From positions 1-46,063 of the forward strand of contig PYST01000309.1 in the NCBI GenBank assembly GCA_003049485.1: a DNA stretch of 46,063 nt, read 5' to 3'. This document shows, piece after piece, positions 31,801 to 42,259 of the stretch. Within the stretch, counting starts at the first letter, position 1. Every line of letters begins with the position of its first letter. A program made the translations under genes and the position numbers. Below the pieces are notes generated by a model. The model was given only the letters and a program-made list of their open reading frames with translations. It ran no database searches and was not told the origin of the DNA. The stretch comes from Ophioceras dolichostomum. Taxonomy: Eukaryota; Ascomycota; Sordariomycetes; Magnaporthales; Ophioceraceae.

Positions 31801-34163
31801 TTATTTTTCCCGTCGTCCAGATGCGATCAACGACCCCAAAATCGGTTCACTAGTGGCTGGCTGCCTTAGGAAAAATCAGGCACGAATTCGATAAAGCGAA
31901 ATGCTATAATCGACTGGATAACAGCGGTCAACGGCGCCCAGCTTCACAGTTCTTCTCGAGGCGAGCGGTCAAGGCAGGGCGGCGGTTGCGCCCGCGCGTG
32001 TGTCAGATCTTGGGTCGGATGTGCACAGTGTCGCGTTCTCTCGACCTAGCTTGTACATACTGTCTGTCTTGCAACACTCAGAAATACTTAGGTATTCATC
32101 AAGCATCAACCTCGACGCCTAATAGTGGCTGTGGTAAAACAGAAATTCCTTATGCCTGTCCTGCGATTTGCCACAAAAACTATGAGGCTCATACAAGTTG
32201 AAGGTGGCAGAGCTTCTGAGCACTCTACAACGTACGGCCAATGCCCCTCGGTGAGAGGAGAGAGAGAGGCTGTCGCAAGGAAGATTAAAGGGGGGGGGAA
32301 GAAAAAAAAGGCATTCCATCCATGCCTCCCCAATCACAAGGTCAAGGCGCCAAGGAGGCAGTTGGGTGTTTCTACAACAATGAAGCGTCCAGCAGCAGCT
32401 AGCAGCTAACGGCTTTTCAAAAATTTCACGTCGGCTTAAAGAGCATTTGAACTGTCAATTTGATAGTGTCTAGTCTTCTGCACTATGGGAGGTCATCTGG
32501 TCATCTTTCGTCGCCCGCGTGTTCAGTTGTCAGCAGCCCATCGCGCATCAGCCTTATATATTAATCATGGCCCTCGCGCGTTGGTCTGAAAGACTTATCC
32601 GTCTGCGAGGCCTCAATGAGACTGGACTGGTTGCCGAGTTGTTAAGAATTGAGAAATTGAGAATACAACGCACAGGGTCCGAGAAGCTGCCGTAGTTGAG
32701 CGGGAAGGCAGGGCGGGATACATGTAGGTAATTTGAGGTGACATGAGGGGGCAAAAACGAATGAGCGAATAGGCAGACCAAGCATCTTGTCCTGCAATTG
32801 TGTGTGTCTGTTGTGGCGGGCGTGATCGACGCAGCGTCCAAAACCGTTCAATCCTTGCCCCCTGCCCCCCTGCGAAGCCTGCTGGCAGGCTGCGTGGTGG
32901 AGTTTGGTTGGACAGCCTCATTTTGAATGTTGGACTCACCTACCAACTACCACTTGTACGCATGCGACTGGGGCATTTCTGCGGTGTGCAGCCGACCTGC
33001 CTGCCTGGCTGGCCTACTTGCCATCCGTCTGTGTATGGAGGCATTTTCTTCCTACAATTGCCTACCATAGGTACCGAGGAAGCTTGCCTGACCTCGACTT
33101 TGTGAACAATGCTTTTGCTGACCCGCCGCCTACCCCCAAGCAGTCATCGGGAAGGTGGAAAGTAGGAAAGAGACCTAAGCGGGAAGAAGCAGAAAGAGGC
33201 AGGCGGTACAATGAAACCCCCAGCGTCTACCTTTCGAGCGAGATTGGGTGCGCATGCGGCCGTCTGTGGTGTGTGTCGCGATCAGCAGAAAAGTACATGC
33301 TTCCTCCTCCTGCAGCTGAGCAGATGCACCCTACTTTAGTATTGACGCACACACTCACACACACTCGCACTCTCACACCCACCACACACAGCCTCTTCCG
33401 TCCGAATCCGGACAAACCAGGTTTTCTGACTGCTATTTGCGGCTCGGGAGAGTCACCGTCTTGAGGATGAACGAGAGGCCGAACAGCCATGCCGCCCGCG
33501 GTTTGCAGACCTAAACAGTCGAAACAGACAGTCCCATCTCATCCTTTCACTCTAGATGGAGCTGGAGCTAGGAAAATAGGCTCGGTATTATGAACTTTAT
33601 GGATTGTTGACGTTAACACTGGGCCAGCCTTGGCTACCTCGCTCTAGCTGACCGATGGACAGGACAAGGTCTAATTGGGGAATTGGGGATCCCAAGCAAG
33701 AAGAAGTGGACTCGCGCCTGCTACGGCACTTGGACCTTGCTGGTGCTGCTGGTCATTGATACTGTGGACTCGCTAGGCCGCTTGGAGAGAGGGAGGGAGG
33801 GATTGAGGTACCTCGAGGGAAAGGCCAGACAGGCGGATGGGCAGAGGGCAGCGGACAGCGGGCAGCGGGCGGCGGGCAGAGCCAAGCGGCCAAGAGAGGA
33901 AAACTCGACCCCTCCCAGTATCGGTACCGCCAGGCCATGTACCGCAACTGACCCTGCGCATCCAGAGTGGACAGGCGGGCAGGGGTGGCCGCCCACCAGG
34001 TGTCACCCAGTCGATGCGCTACCCTTTTCTTTTTCTCCACACCCCTCCCCCCAAGTGTGGCTCGCGACTCGACCACCCCTCCCCTTTCTGGGCATTGGGG
34101 TCTTTTTTTGTTCCCCCTCCCATTCCCATTCGAAGAGAGATCGCCTGGCTGGCCTCTTCTTCG

Positions 34164-34164
<1 letters not shown>

Positions 34165-34200
<36 letters not shown>
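34165..34200. repeat. (TG)18 microsatellite
   Basis: Eighteen perfect TG units; no associated gene. Confidence 0.95.
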
Positions 34201-34203
<3 letters not shown>

Positions 34204-34644
34204 TTTGTAATGTTGTATGTGCACATTCATTTGAAGATCGTCGGCAGGCGTGCGTTTTGTCTCTCCCACGATTGCGACCTCGATGAAGCTTTGCCGACGG
34301 CAGACATATCCGAATGGTCGCCGCGTGGGAGCAAGCATGCAGAGGTGGGATTATGATATGTACTGTTTTTTTCACCTGGGGTCTGTCGGGTCTGGCCTCG
34401 TCGAGGTCGAGGAAGGTCGAAGCCCCTGGGAGTGATGTTGGCTGGACGAGGCTGGATCAAACAACGAAACTAATAGTGGCGGCTAAGAACGAGCGTATCT
34501 TAGGTTTTGGTTTTATTTACCAAGAGAAAAGTTCTCGGCCCTTTCTTGCTTGTTTCCCCCTTCCTTTTCTCTTCAATTACGCGCTCACCGCCAACATCTT
34601 CAGGTTCAGTGATCGACCAAGCCACCTGCCGAGTCTGGTCGAAA

Positions 34645-34680
34645 AAAAGCAAAAAAAAAAAAAAAAGAATAAAAAGAAGG
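34645..34680. repeat. A-rich tract
   Basis: Long A run with interspersed G, C and T (AAAAAAGCAAAAAA-type), following a pyrimidine-rich stretch. Simple sequence only. Confidence 0.8.
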
Positions 34681-36418
34681 GCGAAGGGAGGGACGGAGGA
34701 GGGAAGGGGAGAATCTCTTTCGGACCCTAGTGCCTGTGTCGATGTCGATTTGAGTGCGACGATCAGACACCCCGTGAGTTTGTCTGCTGCTTCAAATCTG
34801 GGTTGCGGTACCACGGGCGACTCTGACGGGCCAAAAAAGCGTTGGTTCTTTGACGCAAGTAGATCCCCCAATCTACCAGATCCTGCCTTCGGGCCATTTT
34901 GACCGAAAGATATTTCTGTTATTTCTATTCCATAAATTTTCTCTGTTTGTCTCCGGCCTCAATTCCTCGTCGCTGCTCATCAATACCTAAAGTCATGTAT
35001 GTATGTACAACATTGGAAGGGGGAGGGAGTGTTCCTTGTCAAGCAAGGGTGGTGGCGAGAAGAGGCGGGAGAAGGGACTTCCCGTCGCCTCCAGTCAGGG
35101 GGAGAAGAAGCTTCAGGGGGCCACCAAGGTTAAGGCCCTCTCCCGTTCAACGGGGTGCGGTGCGTTGCCGTCAAAGCTTCTTCGCGCCACCTACGGCCTC
35201 ACGTGTAGAGAAACGATGGCGACAAGGAAACTTGCTAGATCCCGCGTTGGTGCTCGTTCGCAGCTTGAAAGTTTGTAGGGATGTAGAACCACTTCGACCG
35301 TAGACTAAGAAGCTGCTGGCGCGCCGTCCTCGATCATGGCGCCATGGCCGGCCTGCCCGCTACGGAACCCTGGAGGTGATCGTCGACGATGAGAAGCAGT
35401 GCCATCTTGGCGAAATCTCGATAACAACCCTGCCTCCGCCTGGCTGCCCGTATGTCTGTACGGAGGCAAGATCGAGACCAAGCATGCGACGCTCTTTTTC
35501 GCCCGTGCATCGTGGACCTAGCACTCTCTCAATTGACATGGAACATTTACCTATTCACATCCTAGAAAGGCATTGTTGGCCGGTCACTATCGAAAAAGGG
35601 AGGAAGGAACATCGAACCTAATATTGTACGTACTAGAACACGTATGTCTGCTAGCTGCAACCCCCTCAGGTTGACAAAAGACGTTTCAGACCATGGCAAG
35701 AGAATTATGAGATGAAAATGGCTGAATTGAATGAGGCCATGCTCCTCCGGGAGGTTCCAAAGAAATTCATGTCTCCAACTTTTGGCGCCACTCCCACACC
35801 CCCTGCTCTCTTATTTTGGACCTCCTTCTGGGTCCGGGGTTCTAGCCAAAGCAATATGTCCTCTCAAGAAATTGGCTATAGAAATATTGATTATCTGCCT
35901 CCCTACCTTGGTACCTACTACTGTTTACTCTCGCGGAGCTGTGTCTGGGAGATCACGAGGAGGGAGGGTAGAAAGGCAAGGATCAGGAGGCGTTCGAAAC
36001 CAGAGAGGTGGTCCCATTGATGTTGGGGGAGGGAGGAAAAAAAGACTGCAAGAAATGGAAGGCAAGCAAAGAACACACACGGCGCGCGGGCACATCATCC
36101 GCATCCGCGTTCGACGATTTTGGGCATCGACGGAACGGAACCAGACACCATCGTCGTCAGGGGGGGATGCGATGGGATGGGCCAAAGAAAGAACACAACC
36201 ACGCAGGCTAAATTGACGTGTGACACAATCGCCGTCACCTCTTCTCTTTGATGCGCGATAGTTGGCATCTGCTATTGATCAGATCACTTACCTAGTGGTG
36301 GGCGGATGAGCAGACAAGGGGGCAGAGAGGCAGGGCCATCTCCCACCACCTTGAAATCCAAACGAAACCGTTATGATTGATGAAAGTCGGCCAGTCCGCG
36401 TGATGTTCTAGAGCATCC

Positions 36419-36447
36419 TTTTTTTTCTCTCTCTCTCTCTCTCTTTC
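36419..36447. repeat. T run plus (CT)n microsatellite
   Basis: A T run followed by about ten CT units. Confidence 0.85.
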
Positions 36448-37613
36448 TGCCGCCAGTTCTTTCGCACTCATCAAAGAGCTGGCGGAGGACGGGCTGGCAT
36501 ATCCCTTTCCCTTCACTTCCCGTTTGTACCTAATGGTGGTGCCTTCGACCCGGTCACAGGAGTTTACCAACGACGAAACTAACCCGTCCTCCTGGTCTGG
36601 TCGGGTCTGGTACTCAAGTGTATTATTCCTGCTTTGCCTTTTCTGCGCCGATTCCCGTTTTCGTCCGCTCACCACCGCGGATCGATCCTTCGTCACATCA
36701 TTTTTGGTCCTGCCTCAGAAGATGTAATGTGAAAGCTTGCCTTGGCTCACCATGACAGACACAGGCAGATAGACCGCCGCATGTCTCTGTCCTGGTCCAG
36801 GTACTGAGGTATTACTCTTTACCAAACGCTCCTCTCTACGTCTCTGCGTTGTACTTGATTCGCACCTTCCTGCAGTCGCAGTACATTAGCTCCGCGGCTT
36901 GGGTGGGTGACAGGTGGGGAGCCCGAAAAAGTTCCCTTGCTTGATTTGGCCAATTCGAGAGATCTCCCATCCCATCCCCCGACCACGCCTCGTTGCTCAC
37001 TTCTCTTCCCCTTGCTCGTTTCTCCTCTTCTTTGTACAATTGGGGTCGGAATTCTCCTCCCTCAGTGCGTCCTTGGTAAGAATGAATGCCGGAGCTGGCA
37101 GTGGTGTTAGTAGAGTATGTCTCTCGTGGATGATGAGCTACCAATTCCTCGCTATCGAGCTGTTCGTTGGTCCTCATGAGATTGATGGTGATCAGGCATG
37201 CGATGCGGTTGATCTCGAGATATCGGGTCCCGGCGTGGGGTGGCGTTGCACTCTCCCACCTCTCTTCTTCTTCTTCACCCAGTCTGAATAGGTCGGTCCT
37301 CATGAAGAATCTGCAGCTTCTCCCCCCTCCATGTACATACACCTCCTCATCCTCTGCTCCTCTCCTCATGTGTCGGTGTCGGTCGGCCTTGGGTGTCAAG
37401 CGCAGCTGCGGGCCGACCAATCACTACCCGCGAATGGCTCTTTTGAAACGGGTCCCCTCATCATGGGGGCATTGATGCAATGGGAAACGCAAGTGAGCCC
37501 CACCCCTTTTCTTTTCTTATTATTTTTCTGAGCTGAACATCAACGACAGCCGACGACAGGTCTATTTTCTCACGCAAAAAAGGAAGTGTGGTGCGTCCAA
37601 TGATATTAGTGCA

Positions 37614-37629
37614 AGGTAGGTACCTACCT
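37614..37629. repeat. 16-bp perfect palindrome AGGTAGGTACCTACCT
   Basis: Reads the same on both strands and is followed by more ACCTA units and then TAGTAGGTGAGGTGG. Similar TACCTA/TAGGTA pieces occur near 29034-29055, 33068-33080 and 35903-35918. Function unknown. Confidence 0.6.
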
Positions 37630-38663
37630 ACCTAGTAGGTGAGGTGGTTTGTACTTCCGTCCTCACGGAAGTGAAGAGTGCTCTGCAGAGGGAGGCCAGG
37701 CCCCATCACGAGTTGGACAAATGGGAAAGATCCTGGGACCTCCTTTCCAGCGCCTGACCTTGGGGATTTAATTTATTCGACATACAAAACGCGGCGAGTG
37801 CGCTGCGCAACAAGATGAGCAGCGGGATGAGGTGGAGGAGAGAGAGAGGAGGAGGCGATAGAAAGACTAGGAGGGTCACCCAAGACTCGAGAGTGGTTTT
37901 GCCCCAACCCAAGTGCCCGCCTCTGAGCCCAAAAGGGGTTAGGGGCGATGTTATGTGCCGCAGACTAAGGCACTGACTTGTGTGCGGCCTGGCAAACAAC
38001 AAATGTTTATCGCCAGGGTCGAAATGGATGGCTGGAGTCATGGCCGGCTATGGTATTTTGCAGACGAACGAAATGGTGCCTATGAAGTTGAAAGCCAAGA
38101 CGAGGCGGCATAAGGCAAAGGCTTGACGTACGTTTCTTCTTTTTTTCGCCTTCGCTCCCTGTGAAGAGAGCAAGTTGCGGTGTTGGATGAGAGATGAGGC
38201 TCCCGTTCAAGAGCGTCACTCCCAGCAGTCAGAAGGGCTGGGAGCGTGAGGCACTGCCTCGCCCATCACTTGCTTGCCTGCTTCACCTGACCCCCAATAC
38301 TCCCATCCCAGACTGTCGCCTAGCTGTTGGTGAGAGCTCGCCCGCCCTCGCCCTCGTCCCTTCTGTCGGTGACCGTGTTCAAAGCGATACCGGGAGGTCG
38401 CCCTGCTTCCTCCTCCCTTTTGCTGCCTCTTTTTTGTTTTTCGTTGCCTTGCCCATAAACACACACCTAAGCCGCTTTACCTCGGGGACCCGCCTTGTTT
38501 GCCTTGTGTTCTTGTTTGCGTCCTGGCGCATTTTGCCATTGACAACGAACGCTCTGTCGAATTATTAAGCATGTACTAGACCGTGCCTATGACCTAAACT
38601 GTCCACATTCATCGCGTCACTTGTCGCCATCATGGATGAATGAGCGCGATTTCCTGGCCTCTC

Positions 38664-38673
38664 CTCACGTGAG
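38664..38673. promoter_or_regulatory. E-box palindrome CTCACGTGAG
   Basis: A 10-bp palindrome around CACGTG, inside a longer imperfect inverted repeat (GGCCTCTC ... GAGAGGGGCC). The same decamer recurs in MED15 intron 1 at 41269-41278. Possible bHLH-factor site; binding is inference. Confidence 0.35.
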
Positions 38674-40449
38674 AGGGGCCTATGTACAAAGTTTGCGTTT
38701 GTTTCTGGCTCTGTTCCGTGGAATACGAAGCAGGTCGTACAATGCAGACAAAGTTGAGGGAGGAAGACGACCGTGGCGGCCACCATATTTAATGGGAGCA
38801 TATTTGACGCTCCACTCCACCACCACCACCTTTTGGTTCATGCTCACACACAAATTTTCGCATGGCAGCCTGAGGACGAACAAGCAAAGCAATCATACGA
38901 AAAGAGAAGCAAACCCAGAAAGTAACAGTTACCCATCGGCGAGATGTATTTCTCAGGTACATTGTGCGTGTTGCAGGACGTGAGGATGTCTCGCCGCTTC
39001 TTCAAAGCCTGGAGCTTCCATTCAACGCGGGTGGGAGGGAAGGTGGGCAGATGGTGGCAGATGTCCGGTGGATGGGCAGGTGTGTAGTGCAGCTGGCATC
39101 CGACCCACCCTTGACAAGCACCAGATCCACCAAGCACCGGGTACCAGAGTCTCTTCTGCAATGGCGGGATGTCCTGTGGGTAAGATCATGATGCTTAGTC
39201 GTTCCCATAGTGCTCACGCATACCAGCGAGAAAGATGCGGGATAGAGCAGGTTGGTCCGTTAGGTCTAGAGATGAAAGTACAGTCGAGCTTGGCGCCGAG
39301 TATTTGATGAAAGGAGGGGGGAAAAAGTGACTGTGGAAATCGACAATGGAAGAAATCCCAATGACGGCTCCTTGCTGTCCTGGCAGCTTAGGTCGGCCAG
39401 GCGGGTGGTTTGGGAGGTTTGGGAGCACTGGTTTGGGTTGATTTCGAGGTGCCACACCACTGGGCGGGCAGACAGGGGTGGAGGGGGGAAGCAAGACAGG
39501 GACAGGGGGGGCGTGGTCCAGCCAACTTTTCAAAGTTCGGTACTTGCCCAGATGTACCCAAGGTACCCCGACCTTTGCACCGTACCGCTCACTCCATTCC
39601 CTGCAGGGCGGGTTCCCATCCATCCCCCCAGCCCAGCGGTCCAGTCCTCTCGTCGAGTTCTTCCTCACTCCCGCCGCTTCACCCTCCTGGTCAGTCTCTC
39701 ACATCACAACCTCACCAGCAGAGGTTTAAACCTTCGCTGTCTTTTCCCTTCTCTCCCCATTTCCTCTTTTTTCTCATGTGTGTCTGTTTTTCGTTTTCTT
39801 TTTTCGTTCTTTCTGTCCGCCTTTGCTCACTCAAGCAAAGAAGCCGCCAAACTCGCCTAAGGGAACTTTTTAGAAACATCACCGCTCCCGTGGTTCCCGC
39901 CAACTTTAGTCCGACCCGTTTCGTTGCTCGATAGCCGCCCGCTGCTGACCCCAAACTCTAATCGCCTTTCCCCCTCTCTCCACCGACTGACGAGCAACTC
40001 GCGTCTCCCCCATTTCTCCTTGCTCTGTTTGTGAGGTGTGGGAAAGAGGCTTCCTTTGCCGACTCTCGCCGAGAGGTCAGAACCGGTTCTTGTGCGGTCT
40101 AGGCTTCTGCTTGCTCCTAGCTTGCCCGACGAAAGCGACGACAACCACCGAGAACGACGCCGCCACGACGAGGACGAACCCCGGCACGTCATCTGCTCCT
40201 GACCGCTTGATTACATTGGAACCGCGATCCGGAGGGCGCTCTGCACGTTCTGGGAGTCACCCTCGAAGGCGTTCCCGGCCATCGACGGAGGTCTGAACAG
40301 CGCAAAAATCTTTGGCTGGAGTGGAAAGCAAAATATTTCGCCTCTCTCGTCGTTCCGCCGCCCCAACTCGAGAAACCGGAGACGCAATCACTCGCTCGCT
40401 CTCTCGCTCGCGCCCTCCCCCTCTCTTGCTATCGACCTCTGGCTTTTCT

Positions 40450-40473
40450 ATGAGGAGCGCTTTTTTTGCCTAG
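40450..40473 (+). other. Upstream ORF 1 in probable MED15 leader
   Basis: ATG followed by six codons and TAG (MRSAFFA). It matters only if the MED15 transcript starts upstream of 40450, which the sequence cannot show. Confidence 0.3.
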
Positions 40474-40483
40474 GTGCAGGTGG

Positions 40484-40654
40484 ATGTGGAAGTGGAAGTA
40501 CAAGGAACCTTTGTCGCACGCGAACCTCTGCTCTATATGGACCCAAGTAGCCCGCACTAGGCAGCTTGCAGCAGTCGACGGCTTCTTGCCTCGTTGCGAG
40601 AGCCCAACCGCCAACCGGTCAGAGTTTCCGTCCAGGTCGCACTCCTTGAGGTAA
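40484..40654 (+). other. Upstream ORF 2 in probable MED15 leader, 56 aa
   Basis: ATG at 40484, reading MWKWKYKEPLSHANLC and ending in SRSHSLR before TAA. No motif. It would precede the MED15 start by about 240 nt on an unspliced leader. Confidence 0.3.
40537..40560 (+). other. Upstream ORF 3 in probable MED15 leader
   Basis: ATG plus six codons and TAG (MDPSSPH), in a different frame inside upstream ORF 2. Confidence 0.3.
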
Positions 40655-40655
40655 C

Positions 40656-40682
40656 CACTGGGCACACTGGGCACACTGGGCA
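40656..40682 (+). repeat. 9-bp tandem repeat, three copies
   Basis: CACTGGGCA three times in a row, about 215 bp before the MED15 start codon. Confidence 0.9.
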
Positions 40683-40836
40683 CAACAAGTTCAACAAGGC
40701 CGTCTCGCCCGACTACGACCCACGACCCACGGTTCACGATTCAAGGCCAGGACGCTGCCTCTCGACGACAACGACGCCGTTTCTCCTCCGCCCTTCCTCC
40801 CCCCTCCCTCGCACCCGAACCTGTCCCTCCTCTTCC

Positions 40837-40842
40837 CACGTG
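40837..40842. promoter_or_regulatory. CACGTG E-box close to the MED15 start
   Basis: CACGTG 56 bp before the ATG, in a pyrimidine-rich leader. It may be transcribed sequence rather than a promoter element. Confidence 0.3.
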
Positions 40843-40897
40843 CCTCAAGAACACCGTTGATCTCTCGGGCTTTGTTTTCCTATAAAGTCTCGCGGCC

Positions 40898-41691
40898 ATG
40901 GCCGCAAACATGCCGCATATGGCCGGCATGATGCCGCAGCAGCGGCGTCAGATGGGCCCGCAGCAGTTGAGCCAGATCGTGTACACCAACCTGGTGGAAC
41001 AGCAACCGATACTTTCGGGCTGGCAAGCTGGAGTGCAGATCAGCGATCGTCTCGGCAAGGTTACAGCATTGTGAGTGCGAGTGCTAGCTGGCATCTGCTA
41101 CACTGGTGACTCGTTCACTGCATTTTCGCGCTCACTTCCCCTCTTCACCTCCTCACCTCCTTTCCACCTCCTTCCCACTTCCTTCCCACCGCCTCCTCTC
41201 CTCGTCACCAGCTCACCAGCTCACCACTTCTTCACCTCATCCACTTTCCCCTGTCCTGATCCTCTCCTCTCACGTGAGGGTGTCGGTGTGGGACCGCCCC
41301 GAGGCCCCGTGCTAACCATGCTTCTCTCATTATCTACTCTTTAGGATCACCAATGTCATCCTGGCAAACCCAACGCTCGATCTAAAACAGGCGACACAGT
41401 ATGGCATTGAGTTCGAAAGAAAGCTTTTCCACGAAATGCCAGACAAGGTACAATCGGACTCTCATCCTTTGTGTTCTATGACTACCCTATTGTTCACATT
41501 GCTCATAAGACTTATCATTATCCTCACACGTATCCGATCTCTAGATCAACTACGAGAAAAACATGACGAACAAGCTCCAGGAGATGTTCACCAAACGTCA
41601 AGCGAATGAACCTGTGTTACAAAATACAATGAGCGCGCAACACGCCGCGGTCCAGGCTCAGATTCTCCAGCAACAGCAGCAACAGCAACAA

Positions 41692-41723
<32 letters not shown>

Positions 41724-42210
41724 ACTCTTACTAAACCGCAACGCTGCGTTGCAGGCGCAGATGAATGCCGCTATGGGCCAACAAAGCCACCCGCTCCCCT
41801 TTCAGCACTTACAACACCAGATGCAGGCCTCGCCGATCCCGCCACAACCGCAGCAGATGCAGCTGGGGATGGGCAGCATGGGCAACCCAAACGCGATGCA
41901 GATGCGCCAACCGGGGCCGGAGATGGGGAGCATCGCTGCCACATTCGCCGGCTTGTCCCCCCAAGACAAGCAAAAGGTCATAGAGCTCGGGAGCAAGATG
42001 GCCGCGGGCATCCCCGAAACCCAGAAGCAGGCGATTCGCATGCAGCTCCAGTCCAAGATGAGCCCACAGCAGATCGCGGAGATGCGGCAGAGGAATTCCG
42101 ACCCAGTAGCTCAGTACTTCCAGCATCAAGCCCTCATCCAGCTACAACGGGTGACAAGACAGAGGGCTGTCCAACAGGGGATGGCCGGCAACCCGGCTCT
42201 ACTGCAGCTT

Positions 42211-42259
<49 letters not shown>

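Larger units (their letters stand above)
31801..40897. other. 9.1-kb region without a credible protein gene
   Basis: This spans from the aminopeptidase start to the MED15 start. It contains microsatellites, homopurine/homopyrimidine tracts, T and A runs, and TACCTA-type palindromes. Open frames up to about 195 codons occur on both strands but show no domain, no codon bias and no plausible splicing. No tRNA or 5S signature seen. The last 1-1.5 kb (from about 39.6 kb) is strongly pyrimidine-rich and resembles a long fungal promoter/5' leader for MED15. The first few hundred bases hold the aminopeptidase promoter. Unannotated non-coding RNA cannot be excluded. Confidence 0.55.

Noticed and set aside
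36836..37420. 194-codon minus-strand frame in the gene-free region
   Set aside because: Mixed composition with no domain or codon bias; similar frames occur by chance at this base composition.
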